A stretch of 64,000 nt of DNA from Misgurnus anguillicaudatus (Eukaryota > Chordata > Actinopteri > Cypriniformes > Cobitidae). Of this stretch, positions 10,431-20,420 are shown one piece after another. The stretch spans positions 8,938,001 to 9,002,000 of the forward strand of contig NW_027395283.1 in the NCBI RefSeq assembly GCF_027580225.2, written 5' to 3'. The position numbers and the translations under genes were made by a program. The notes below the pieces were generated by a model that made no database searches, was not told where the DNA came from, and saw only the letters and a list, made by a program, of their open reading frames with translations. The number at the start of each line of letters is the position of its first letter. The stretch's first letter is position 1.

Positions 10431-11885
10431 GTACGCCCCCCTCCAAAAGGCGGCTACTAGACGCCTTCGAAGGGGAACCACTAAACATGGGACAAGACGG
10501 ACTGCATACACGACATGAACCATGAAAACATAACAAATAACATTAGGGGCAAACAAGACATAACAATGACTGGATTGGGATGGGACAATAAAAATAATAA
10601 ACAAGGGAGGGGGGGGTGGGGGAACACAAAAGTTCATAGGGGGTGGTCCAGGGTGGGAGGGTGGGGAAAGAGTCTGGGTGGACTTCGGGAGAGTCCAGGG
10701 ATGTTCATGGCCAAAAATGGCAAAATCTGGCTGGGGTGGCGCTGGCTGCGCCCACGGCTGGGGTTGCGCTGGCTGCGCCCACGGCTGGGGTTGCGCTGGC
10801 TGCGCCCACGGCTGGGGTTGCGCTGGCTGCGCCCACGGCTGGGGTTGCGCTGGCTGCGCCCACGGCTGGGGTTGCGCTGGCTGCGCGCACGGCTGGGGTT
10901 GCGCTGACTGCGCCCACGGCTGGGGTTGCGCTGACTGCGCCCACGGCTGGGGTTGCGCTGGCTGCGCCCACGGCTGGGGTTGCGCTGGCTGCGCGCACGG
11001 CTGGGGTTGCGCTGGCTGCGCGCAAGGCTGAGGTTGCGCTGGCTGCGCACAAGGCTGGGATTGCGCTGACTGCGCACACTGCTGGGGTTGCGCTGACTGC
11101 GCACACGGCTGGGGTTGCGCTGACGTCTGAGTATACGCCTCTGTGCGCTCTGGCGGCTTGGTCGACGGCTCTGGGCGTTCTGGCGGCAGGATCGACGGCT
11201 CTGTGCGCTCTGGCGGTCGCGTCGGCGGCTCTCCGCGCTCTGGCGGTCGCGTCGGCGGCTCTCCGCGCTCTGGCGGTCGCGTCGGCGGCTCTCCGCGCTC
11301 TGGCGGTCGCGTCGGCGGCTCTGCGCGCTCTGGCGGCCGCGTCGGCGGCTCTGCGCGCTCTGGCGGCCGCGTCGGCGGCTCTGCGCGCTCTGGCGGCCGC
11401 GTCGGCGGCTCTGCGCGCTCTGGCGGCCGCGTCGGCGGCTCTGCGCGCTCTGGCGGCCGCGTCGGCGGCTCTGCGCGCTCTGGCGGCTCTGGACGTTCTG
11501 GTGGCTGAACAGTCTCCCCCTTCCTCCTGTTCTTCCTTCGGGGTCGTGGAGCAGATAGAGGGTGTGGTGGAGCTCTTAAGTCGGAGGAGGACCCCCCGGA
11601 CGAAGACTCCCAGGAGATCCTCCTCTCACGCTTCCCTCGAAGGGACAGAGGTGGAGAGCGGCTCTCTGGAGCCGGAGGAGAGAGTTCAGGGTCGCCGAAC
11701 CCCCACATCCCAACGGTCCTTCCCTCCCGGATGGGCGGGAGTCGATGGGGTTCGGCGGTTCGGGTCGGGTTCCACCTGACGTTGGCTACGGGTCCGCATA
11801 CGAGCGGGTCATAAGACTCGTAACCCGACTCGTATGTGGGGCGGCAACCCTTTCCCCGTCTCGCCAGGCGAGTACCGGTGTACAT
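10386..11885 (-). CDS. Proline-rich repeat protein of the non-autonomous LTR element
   Basis: The single long internal ORF, about 499 residues from the first Met after the LTR (11885); an upstream in-frame Met at 12047 lies inside the LTR. Order: a charged N-terminal region (MYTGTRLARRGKG), a basic serine-rich stretch, then about 12 copies of a 10-residue RPPERAEPPT unit, then about 14 copies of a 9-residue AQPAQPQPW unit, then a hydrophobic tail that reads into the 3' LTR. No zinc knuckle, protease or RT motif is present. It occupies the gag position, but I cannot assign a function. The repeat units also keep other frames open, so whether it is translated is uncertain. Confidence 0.5.
   Translation of the reverse strand: MYTGTRLARRGKGCRPTYESGYESYDPLVCGPVANVRWNPTRTAEPHRLPPIREGRTVGMWGFGDPELSPPAPESRSPPLSLRGKRERRISWESSSGGSSSDLRAPPHPLSAPRPRRKNRRKGETVQPPERPEPPERAEPPTRPPERAEPPTRPPERAEPPTRPPERAEPPTRPPERAEPPTRPPERAEPPTRPPERGEPPTRPPERGEPPTRPPERGEPPTRPPERTEPSILPPERPEPSTKPPERTEAYTQTSAQPQPCAQSAQPQQCAQSAQSQPCAQPAQPQPCAQPAQPQPCAQPAQPQPWAQPAQPQPWAQSAQPQPWAQSAQPQPCAQPAQPQPWAQPAQPQPWAQPAQPQPWAQPAQPQPWAQPAQPQPWAQPAPPQPDFAIFGHEHPWTLPKSTQTLSPPSHPGPPPMNFCVPPPPPPLFIIFIVPSQSSHCYVLFAPNVICYVFMVHVVYAVRLVPCLVVPLRRRLVAAFWRGAYCQNPAGSCWYFNLV
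10431..10445 (-). other. Polypurine tract of the non-autonomous LTR element
   Basis: On the minus strand the bases just before the 3' LTR read GGAGGGGGGCGTAC followed by TGTCAG. This is the purine run used to prime plus-strand DNA synthesis. The intact Gypsy element has an equivalent ggggagggggtac before its own 3' LTR. Confidence 0.75.
10738..11127. repeat. 27-bp minisatellite (~14 copies)
   Basis: Tandem copies of a 27-bp unit containing gctgcgcccacggctgggg. Read on the minus strand it encodes the 9-residue AQPAQPQPW module. The period is a multiple of three, so most frames stay open and several overlapping shadow ORFs appear on both strands. Confidence 0.95.
11143..11505. repeat. 30-bp minisatellite (~12 copies)
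   Basis: Tandem copies of a 30-bp unit containing ctctggcggccgcgtcggcg, encoding RPPERAEPPT on the minus strand. Neighbouring copies are nearly identical in small blocks (aggcggtcg and aggcggccg variants), as expected from recent unequal exchange or RT slippage. Confidence 0.95.
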
Positions 11886-11905
11886 GTCCGCTGGGTTCTT
11901 TTCTG

Positions 11906-11915
11906 GCACGTTCGT
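11906..11915 (-). other. Self-complementary primer-binding site of the non-autonomous LTR element
   Basis: On the minus strand, two bases (GA) after the 5' LTR, the sequence ACGAACGTGC is the exact reverse complement of GCACGTTCGT in the LTR (12165-12174). That LTR segment lies about 31 nt after the TATA-like TATTTAA, where transcription should start. This is the arrangement of Tf1/sushi-type self-priming. Confidence 0.7.
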
Positions 11916-11917
11916 TC

Positions 11918-12403
11918 TGTCAAGATTTGGGGAACACAAGACACGAACCCAGATGTGGACGTAACAAAAAAGGGATTTATTATAAAAACAGGGGAAAAAA
12001 CAGGAAAACAAAACCCACGAGGGGGCAAAACAAGACTGGGAAAACACGACACTAAACTAACACGAAACTTTAACAACACTAACAATAAACTCTTCAACAG
12101 ATTTAAACAGATCAAGACTAAAAACATCAAAAAACTTACAGGAACCGACAGGGCATGAGACAAGACGAACGTGCACTGGACAACAAACACAAGGACTCTT
12201 AAATAGGGAGAAAGTAAATTACATACACCTGAAAATAATCACGAGTAAGGGATCGGGGAAAAAGTGACGAGACCCGGGAAATGCGTGGTCGGAATAAACC
12301 AATACTACAACCACCCATTTCCCACATAGAACATATGTACTGTCAGAACCCTGCCATGCTAAACTAGATTAAAATACCAACAGGATCCGGCAGGATTCTG
12401 ACA
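11918..12403 (-). repeat. 5' LTR of the non-autonomous LTR element
   Basis: 486 bp, TG...CA on the minus strand. It contains TATTTAA (12205 down to 12199), a predicted transcript start around 12174 and AATAAA near its end. The TSD atttt follows directly at 12404-12408. Confidence 0.95.
12165..12205 (-). promoter_or_regulatory. Core promoter and predicted RNA 5' end in the 5' LTR
   Basis: TATTTAA at 12205-12199 (minus) is followed about 31 nt later by GCACGTTCGT, predicted to be the first bases of the RNA and the self-primer. Spacing is as for a TATA box and start site. The start itself is inferred. Confidence 0.55.
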
Positions 12404-12559
12404 ATTTTCTAATATATTTTAACTGAAATGTGAGAACTTCAATGAAGTATGCGATCGTATCCGGAAAACGCACCCTAAATCCTGTTCAGGATGTGTCCGG
12501 CGAAACTGGCACGAATGGCCACCCGTCTAGCAATGGCAGCGTTGGCTTAATTAGAGGAC

Positions 12560-13041
12560 ATTTTCAATGGACGAATCCGGAGAGAATGAATTTTTAGGGA
12601 CCACAATAATTTTCTGGCCCACGATGATAACTGGCTTATTTCAGATTTCCAAGGGCTATACTCTTGGAGCTCTGCGCTGAGTTGGGTCAGAATTTGGAAA
12701 TAGAGACAGTGAGGAGCCACGCATTACACGTTACTTTACAGGTGCTTACTACACTTGGTTTCCTGGTAACTGGTTCTTTCTAAAGAGAACTGGTAGACCG
12801 CTCAGGAATAAGCCAGTCGTGTTTGAGCAGTGCAATGCCAGCTGTATGGGACGAGACAGGACGCAATTTGGAGGCTGTTATAAGGCCCTGACAAGGTTTC
12901 CCACATCATACTGGCCTGAGGAGTGCTGCACAATGTCGCGCACAAGCATGGCACACCCATTGGTGACCACCAGATGACCCTGACCCAGGACCAGTATATG
13001 TGCAGCACATTCAACAAGCTTTTCAGGACCATCAACATGTA
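12560..13041 (+). pseudogene. PIF/Harbinger transposase with central deletion
   Basis: HARBI1-like nucleases catalyse excision and insertion of Harbinger transposons. Here 12628-12890 gives NWLIS, a frameshift, then LLELCAELGQNLEIE, VRSHALHVTLQVLTTLGF, one in-frame stop, RELVDRSGISQSCLSSAM and PAVWDETGR, the N-terminal helical region. At about 12891 it jumps to KVSHIILA, stop, GVLHNVAHKHGTPIGDHQ, which is the C-terminal region of the same family, ending TAA at 13041. The DDE catalytic core between them (roughly 150 residues in intact members) is gone. It is clearly dead. Confidence 0.75.
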
Positions 13042-13111
13042 AGTGCAACAAATAGTACTCAAATAGTTCATTTGTTGACCAATTCCTTTAATGAATTGCT
13101 TATTTCTGTGC

Positions 13112-13992
13112 TTATATATGATGTTTGTTAATGGGGTTTGTTTTGATAGGCCGACACCTCTATAGTTATGCACACTTGACTAGATGTTCATCTTAAACTC
13201 TTTTTATAACAACTTGGTTTTTATTTCATGTTTTAAGCATTATTTATCAAATCATCAGAATACAGACAGAAATAACAACACAAACACAATATATACACAA
13301 CAGATAAACACAAAGTACAGATGATAAATGATAGAGATGAAGATTAGAAAAAAGAAGAGAAAGTCAACTCTTAAAATCTGATGGACACTTCACACAACTC
13401 TCTGTCGAGCTTTGACATTGATGCTGTTTCTCTTTATTTACACGACTGTCAACCTCCAGGACTTTTCAAATAAAGCATCACCTTCATTTTCTTACTGTTT
13501 GTGTGTGAACTCATAAAACTGTCAGTGTGTCATTATATTATACTACATACATATCAATACATTCATCTCTTACATTGACATCAAATATTCAGAGGAAATA
13601 GATGAAATGTGTTTTTGTATTGTTGTAGCTCATGTGTATGTGATAAACAGATTGTTGACATGTTTATTATGTTGAAGATTTCATTTCTATCACTGACTGA
13701 CAGCACTAATAGTTTGTTTTTCTATCTCTTCATCTGACACTGATGATGATCTCATATCTGATTGACTTTCTCTTTCATTTTTATTTAGGACTCATAATCA
13801 GAGACTGTAAAGATGTCTGATCTTCAGTATGATCTGATGGTGAATAAGAAGACACAATAGTGACATCACTTCCTCTTAACCGTATGAGTTGATTATTCAG
13901 TACAGGATCTGATCTGTGACTTTATCTAAATCTGACTTTGAAGTGTTGGAGGTAAATCTTCATCCTAACTCAGCTTCTGTCTACACATTTCC
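13112..13992 (+). repeat. Duplicated block, copy B: NLR gene 3' end
   Basis: 881 bp nearly identical to 4182-5058. It starts inside the last intron, so the LRR exon was not included. The left breakpoint sits about 70 bp after the dead Harbinger transposase. Confidence 0.93.
13789..13810 (+). pseudogene. Orphan terminal exon of an NLR-like gene (copy B)
   Basis: The acceptor ttttatttag ends at 13788. Read in the same phase as copy A, the exon gives T-H-N-Q-R-L then TAA (13808-13810). No LRR exon lies upstream for a splice partner. The exon differs from copy A more than the surrounding intron does. Confidence 0.5.
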
Positions 13993-14443
13993 GGTGAAGG
14001 CTTTTGATGTGTGCACTGATAACAAAGACCTACTACAAATAAAACAAACATAAAACTATGCTAACTATAGTGAAGTCATGCTTGATTTTCTTAAGGACAA
14101 TTCATCTCATGTGTATTACATCTCATGGTGCTTTCATTCTTCACTCATTCATGTCAGTACAGTCTGCACACGAGAGACATCTTGTGGACTTTGATTGTAT
14201 TGCATCAAATGAGTCATTCTGGACCAAACCTGAACTCAAAAGTAATATTTAATACATTTATAAACTGATGATTTTACCCCTGCTGATGTAAAACATTTCT
14301 GTTAGTGTTGATGTAAAACTAAGAGTAAACACAAGGTGTCAGAATTTATGTGTGAAACAGGTTGAGTCATTCACTGTCTCTCTTTCATCTTTCTCTGAAT
14401 CTCTCTCTCTCTGTGACATGAAATAAACATATTCAATAATCTA
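13993..14443. other. Unique-looking stretch after copy B
   Basis: No gene seen; the 64-codon ORF at 14058-14252 has no recognisable motif. 14025-14090 (including aataaaacaaacataaaac and gattttcttaagga) recurs at 41437-41508, so part of this stretch is a dispersed or duplicated host segment. A CT-rich tract lies at 14380-14412. Confidence 0.5.
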
Positions 14444-14612
14444 AACTTTACTGATTTTTTTTTATTCTATTCAAAAACAATGTACAGATAACAAAAATGA
14501 CAAATTATAACAATAACAACAAGAGTATGAAAAACAAACAAAACAAAACAATATAGAACAACTAGGGGGAGGTATAGGATAAGTGTGTTATCATAAATAA
14601 TAATAAATAAAA

Positions 14613-17600
14613 TTATAAGACCTCAAAGAAAGGAAAGGAATTACATACAGATAGAGTTTTTAGAGCTTTTTTGTTCTCAGACATTCTGATAGTAGTAAAG
14701 TATTTTTCAAACTCTTTCAAAAAAACAAGAAAAAGAGGTTTTGCTCTCAAGTATTTAGATTTATGAATGTGGAACTTTGCAAGTAGCAATATCAGATTAA
14801 TAATAAAAAACTGATTTCTCTTAGATTTATCATAGTCCACAAAACCTAATGCCACATCCTTCCAAAACAACATACAATCATTATAAATTTCTTTTCTAAT
14901 AAATCGTAAAACATCTTGCCAAAATATCTTAGTGAATGGACAACACCAAAAAAGGTGAACTACAGAATTGTCACAAAATGAGCAACTGGAGGAGATGTCC
15001 TTCTTGAAATGTTTTAAGTAATGGTTTGCAGGGTAACGCATATGAATTATTTTAAAGGAAATTTCTTTTACTTTATTGGTTAAGAAATAGAAATGTGGAA
15101 GCATCCAGACTTTTTTCCAGCATATATTTTCTACCACATTATTCCAATAAGCAGTCACAGATGGCAAAGAAACAATGTCCTGCTGGAATAATGAACGGAT
15201 TGATCTGTTATTATTTTTGTAGGGTGACGAAAAACACAATTTTCCAACAAATGTATCAACCAGATTCAAAGGTACTGGATGAGGATTATAATGAGCACCT
15301 CTCAATAAAGCAAGTACACCTGAAGGGATTGAACCCATCACTATTGAAAATTCTTTGGGAGAAACAGGAAACTGAAAATGATCTAGAAATTCCTTATATG
15401 AAAACAAAAACCCTTGAGAATTGATTAATTGACTAACTAACAAAATATTTTTATCAACCCAATTCTGAAAAAATATAGATTTATTTTTGTACAAAATATT
15501 GCAGTTATTCCAAATAAAATACTTATGAGGTGAAAAATTGTGCTTGAATATCAGAGACCAAGCCAAAAGAGCCTGTTTATGAAAAGCTGATAGTGATGCT
15601 GGTAATTTTTCAATTTTATAGTTACACAGAAGAAGAAAATCAAGGCCACCAAACTGAGAAAAAACATAATTAGGAATAAAGTTCCATAAAGACACTGGAC
15701 TTTTCCTAAAATGTTTCAACCAAGAAATTTTAAAGGTATAGTTTAAAGTACTAAAATCCAGAAAATTAAGGCCACCCTTTTCATCAACGTTCATTACAAC
15801 AGATTTTCTGATATAATGAATAGAGTTTTTCCACAAAAAATTAAAGAGTTTCTGGTCAATAGTTTTACACAACTTTGGCTCCAAGTGAACGGATTGAGCA
15901 GCATAAGATCTATCATCAGAAATTAAATTAGAGTAATCTAAAACATCTAAAACTAAACGTATATTATTTGAAATATGCCTATTATTAATGAATCCAGATT
16001 GAGCCTCATCTATTATAGAACTGAGCACTTTTTTTAATCTTTTAGAAAGTATGTGGGCCAAGACTTTATAATCATTATTTAATAAACTAATTGGGCGCCA
16101 GTTGTCGATAAAGAGCAAATCCTTTTTCTGTTTAGGAATAAGGGAAATAATTCCTTGAGTCATAGTGGGAGGAAGCTTGTGATTTTTAAAGCTCTCAGTA
16201 AATACTTTCAAAAGAAAAGGGGCAAGAATATCTGAAAACTGTCGATAGAATTCTGCTGAAATGCCATCGTTGCCGGGTGATTTGTTAAATTTAAGATGTT
16301 TTATAGCATCAGCAACCTCTTCTAATAGTATATCCTGATCGCAAATTTCTTTCTCTGAAGCACTAATTGAATGTACATTTACTAAAGAATCCAAAAAAGA
16401 AGTGGCAGTATCAACACAGTAGTTGGATTTATAAAGATTAGAAAAAAAATTATGACAGAAATTAGAAATGGTACAATGATCGTCAGAAATAACACCATTG
16501 ATATTCAGATGGTGAATTGTGCTGTGATTACCCCTTTGTCTTTCTAGACTGAAGAAGTAGGAAGAATTTTGTTCGCCTTTTTCTAACCACTTAACTCTGG
16601 ACCTGACAAAGGCTCCTTCTGCTTTACGCTCATAAATCTCATCTAATTTGCAATGCAACTCATTCAATCGCAAGCTCTCTTCAGGTAAAAGCAGGTCGGG
16701 AGGCATCATAGACAGAGAGGTAATTTCAGACACAATTTGCTCCTCTGAAGCTCCATTGAGTTTGGAAAGCAAACTACCATAAGACCTTAAGTATTTACTG
16801 ACTTCATATTTTAGGAGTTCCCAATATCTACCAAAGGCTCCTTCCTTTTGGGCTAAGTCCCAATAAATAGAAATTATTTTCTTGACTTCTAAATTAACTG
16901 AATCGTGTCTTAAATGAGAAACGTTCATTTTCCAAAAAGAACTACGAGATGGTGCTACAGAGGATAAGAATCTAATATTAATAGAGATTGCCTTGTGATC
17001 AGTAAGAGGAGTAACAAGAATATTTACTAAGACATTCTCTTTGGGAATGCTGTCTGTGAGAAGCCAAAAGTCTATGCGAGACTGCCTGGTTCCATTTTTA
17101 TACTCCAAGTAAGTTTTTTGATTCGGGTGCATCTCCCTCCAAATATCTACAAGATTGTATTTTTGCATAAATGTTTTTAAAGTATTACATGACGAACCTG
17201 ACTGCTTAGGGGGCCATCTGTCCATCATATCATTTAAAGTAATATTAAAATCTCCACCCACGATCAAAAACGCTTGTGGATATTTCTGAAACCAAACAGA
17301 AATGATACTTTCTATAGATTCAAAAAGTTTGTCATTCTCTGAATTAAGGTTGTACCCATAAACATTAACTAGTATAAAGATAAAATTATTCCAAGATATA
17401 AGTATATAAAAAATGACCATAAGTATCTGAGAATGTCTCCAAAACATTTCCAGAAAAAGTATTTTTTAAAGCCGTTACCCCTGCAGATCTCTCAGAACCA
17501 TGACCAAACCAGAGATCGTTGTTCCACTGCGATCTCCAGAATTTTGCATCACCAGTTACAGAATGTGACTCTTGAAAGAAAACAAAATCAGTTTTAAGTT

Positions 17601-17697
17601 GCTTTGCAAATAAAAATAAAGCTTTCCTTTTAACAATGTCTCTCAACCCCCTAGTATTAAGAGAAACTAGTGATAAGTACATGTAAGAACAGAACAA
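14613..17697 (-). pseudogene. LINE ORF2: endonuclease plus deleted reverse transcriptase
   Basis: ORF2 encodes an APE-type endonuclease and RT used for target-primed reverse transcription. The endonuclease starts at 17697 (LSLVSLNTRGLRDIVKRK, FVFFQESHS). A frameshift near 17400 moves the rest to the frame of the 944-residue ORF. There, VGGDFNITL, SRIDFWLLTD and PLTDHKAISI are the endonuclease catalytic signatures. RT begins with PGNDGISAEFYRQF and NWRPISLLNNDYK, and continues to SGFINNRHISNNIR. At about 15905 it passes directly from NLISDDR to SYAAQSVHLEP. The palm with the FADD/YADD box is missing, yet the frame stays open through the cysteine-containing C-terminus (CSFCDNSVVHLFWCCPF). Confidence 0.85.
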
Positions 17698-17932
17698 ATA
17701 GTAAGGAACAGATCAGAGTTCAGTGAATAAACGAGAAAAAATGTTGATTGTCCGAGCAACATCACGTGCAAAACAAGGAGTAGCCTTAACACAAGATCTG
17801 TCAAAGTTAGCACTTAAAACAGCAACTTCAAGTAAACAGCAATTTAAACCGTCTCCGATGGACTATTGCACACAGGGAAAAGACGTGAAAACCATCACAT
17901 GTTCTAGATAGTGGATATCAACGGCATAAATA

Positions 17933-18511
17933 TCATATCTTGATTTCTCCTTCGCCGTGAATAAACGCGCGAGCACCTGCGTAGAATGCCGTTTTCCCCG
18001 TATCTTGTGCCTGTTTCACCAACGGCCACAATTTAGAGCGCCTTTCACGATCTCCTTTGGAGAAGTCTTCTTTGAAAAGAAGACCATTAGCTTGGAGAAA
18101 GGTAGAAGTCTTGGCCCGCTTCCAAATTTCGTTTCTCAACATTCGGGATGTAAACCGAATAATGATGGGTCGTGGACGGGTGTCAGCTGCGCTTTTCTTG
18201 CCCAGGCGATGAGCGATGTCAATCGTTTCCGAAAGCCGACCGGAGTCTTCAGGAAGTAAAGTTTGGCAGATCTTGATGGCTTGCAAACGCGCGTTTTCAT
18301 CCCTGTCTTCAGAGACACCATACAACCTTAGATTCCATCGTCTGGAATAAGACTCCATCTCATCCATTCGCTGTTCGAGCATTTTGACTGGCTTTTCCAG
18401 GGCAAGTACGCGACCCTCCATCTTACACATCTTATTCTCCATCTCTTTAATTTCAACAAAAGCAGTGTCAATTTTCTTACTCAACTCATCAATTCTCTCG
18501 GTATTGCCGCT
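17933..18511 (-). pseudogene. LINE ORF1, C-terminal segment (coiled coil, RRM-like)
   Basis: L1-type ORF1 proteins are trimeric RNA-binding chaperones that coat LINE RNA. This part has a heptad-rich coiled coil (TERIDELSKKIDTAFVEIK, CKMEGRVLALEKPVKMLEQ), then the RNA-recognition core (YSRRWNLRLYGVSED), DIAHRLGKK, PRPIIIRFTSRMLRNEIW and the C-terminal domain ending GEGEIKI. The N-terminal segment lies 1.6 kb away across a hAT insertion (18512-20111). The apparent Met at 18550 is in the hAT and is not the real start. Confidence 0.85.
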
Positions 18512-20119
18512 CAGGGACGTGCACAGACATTTTGAGGGGCAGGGGCTCAAGTGAAATAAAGGGCACTTCTCATAATTATGTATAAAAAAGTATATATATT
18601 AACGCAATTCTGACTTCCTTTTTTAAAAAATATTTAAAAAGTTAATTAATTTTATCTTCCTCAAACTCACGCAATTGTTTAATTTTCAAAAGATGTCTAC
18701 AAAATAATCAGTTGTTCACACAGACACCATGGTCTCCTTAGTAGTCTAGGTTTATAGAGCAGGAAAGGAAGCCATTACACAATGTGCATGTTTTGAAAAC
18801 ATTAAATTACACATTAATTACAAATTTGTTAAAATGCTAAAAACAAAGTTGTGACTGCTGAGTTAGCGCTTACATGCCAATAAATGCTATATCATATGCT
18901 AGCGTTTAGCTGATTAGTTGTTACTCAAAATGTATTTTTGTCTGATAAGGGCTCAAAATATAAGGTCTGTTTACTAATGTGACCTTCTGGCATAAGCCTC
19001 AGAGCAGAGCAATCAGAGCAGAGCTCAACATTATTATTCATGACCCTTTCAAATAGGGCAAAAAAATGACAAATTCTAGGGTTGTAAATAGACATGTAAA
19101 AACGTTTCTGGATAATTTTTGCACTTAATAAAGCAACATACCTTATATGTAATTGTCAAAGAACAATTTAACATATTAAGACAACACATCCTATGGCACC
19201 TTTAATCTTAGGTTTCATATTTATTAGGGTTACACATGTCAGAAACAACAAATATAGATTAGGCCTATTTTATTTGTATTTTATATTTTACTTTTTTGTG
19301 ATGTCAGTGAAAATTCAGACTGGGCAAGTAAAATACTGAACCATCAGATTTCTTCCCAATCTACTCCAGCACTCCAGTATAACACATTATACTTATTTAA
19401 CAGCCGTTACAAAAAACGCAAACAAAAAAGCTTACTACTATAGTTAGCAATTATATTATTGTTTGTGCTTTATTATTTTATGAGCAGTCTGTTTAAACTA
19501 CATACACTATGTTACAAGTTTGCAACTCTTCAGGTTAATATGGGATTGTCGTGGAAAACAATGTCCCTGAATCGTTATGTGTAACAACGTGTTCCATATT
19601 TTGTCCATAAAACTGTTAATATAAGAATGCTTTCTTCCTCACACACTTACCGGTAGCTGCCTGCATAATCATGCACATCGCGTCTCGTTCAGGCTGAGCT
19701 TTGGCGCTTGAAGCGCGAATGATGCAGCACGAGTGTAGACAGACCAATCATAAAGCGAAGTAAGTTAGAGAGGCGGGACTAAGGAAAGGTAAAGCCAATC
19801 ATATTAGCGATTTGATTTTTGGAGGCGGGACTCATCTGTTAACCGTTTGTGTGCCACAAATAGCGCTATTTTTCTTCTTTATATAAGAGTTTAAATCTCA
19901 TTTAAATGATTTCTGAATAAATTCATGTTAACTTAAAATAAGAAACAAGTAAAAAACACAAGAAACAGACAGACATCAGTTGTTATATGAATAAAGATCA
20001 TATTATTATTATTTTTTTAAAAGCACCCCAGAAAAAAAGGGCACTTTCTCTCCAGGAATAAAAAGGGCAGGTGCTCAAGCCCCCTTTGATGTCTATGTGT
20101 GCACGTGCCTGTATGCCGC
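18504..20119 (-). mobile_element. Non-autonomous hAT element inside LINE ORF1
   Basis: The ends are CAGGGACGTGCACAGACATT (18512) and the inverse of CAGGCACGTGCACACATAGA (ending 20111). The flanking target repeats are about 8 bp (ttgccgct-type, 18504-18511 and 20112-20120) with one difference. The subterminal parts (ggggcaggggctcaag at left, the inverse of ggggcttgagcacctgccc at right) also match. The interior, about 1.5 kb, is AT-rich with no ORF. Confidence 0.8.
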
Positions 20120-20420
20120 TCACCAACTTTTCAATGCAATCAGACCGTTCATTAATAAGCTGAGAGAGTGTGGCGATAACTTCAGCATTGGAAGAGGCGG
20201 TTTTAACTGACTTCATTGTATTCTTCTTAGCTGCAGGTGATTCGCTCGGGGTCACCGGTAACTTCGGGAATTCCTTTTCATTCAAAATCATCTCTGCTAG
20301 GTCATTCCCTTCGGTTCCGCTTAAACTGTAATCGTGACCAATACTAAGCAGCGTGTTTTCACTGTCCCCGTCTTGCTTTGAAGATGACTGCATTTTCCTG
20401 TTTCTTTTCTTACCTCCCAT
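20120..20420 (-). pseudogene. LINE ORF1, N-terminal segment
   Basis: It starts MGGKKRNRKMQSS at 20420, continues through an acidic, serine-rich region to SQLINERSDCIEKLVSG, where the hAT interrupts the frame. The reading resumes in phase at SGNTERIDEL on the other side (18511). The start is supported by the short 5' UTR before the TSD. Residues read after LVSG in this frame belong to the hAT. Confidence 0.8.

Larger units (their letters stand above)
9940..12408 (-). mobile_element. Non-autonomous LTR retrotransposon (Gypsy/chromovirus-like), with TSD
   Basis: Two 486-bp LTRs (9945-10430 and 11918-12403) differ at only one position that I can find (c at 9983 against t in the partner). They are flanked by a 5-bp TSD, atttt, at 9940-9944 and 12404-12408. 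TATA and AATAAA signals in the LTR face the minus strand. The internal 1.49 kb has no protease, RT, RNase H or integrase, only a proline-rich ORF built of minisatellites. It must rely on another element's enzymes, and the primer-binding site points to a self-priming Gypsy partner. One LTR difference implies a very recent insertion. Confidence 0.92.
9744..12524. mobile_element. Small inverted-repeat element (AGGGTGG termini) split by an LTR element
   Basis: Left end 9744 onward (agggtggacattcatgccag) and right end up to 12524 are inverted copies over about 70 bp, sharing gacac, gaaca, gggtgcgtt and tccgga landmarks. Without the LTR insertion the element would be about 310 bp. An inverted relative lies at 42579-42850: the stretch cagaaaagcaaccgttaca at 9865-9885 reappears there in reverse complement. 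It therefore belongs to the same terminal family as the giant structure at 42579-59727. Confidence 0.65.

Noticed and set aside
10515..11779. Several long overlapping ORFs on both strands (130-378 codons)
   Set aside because: They arise because the 27- and 30-bp minisatellites have no stop codons in most frames; only the minus-strand ORF matches the LTR orientation.
18136..18321. ORFs at 17957-18259 (plus) and 18136-18321 (minus)
   Set aside because: Shadows of LINE ORF1 in other frames.
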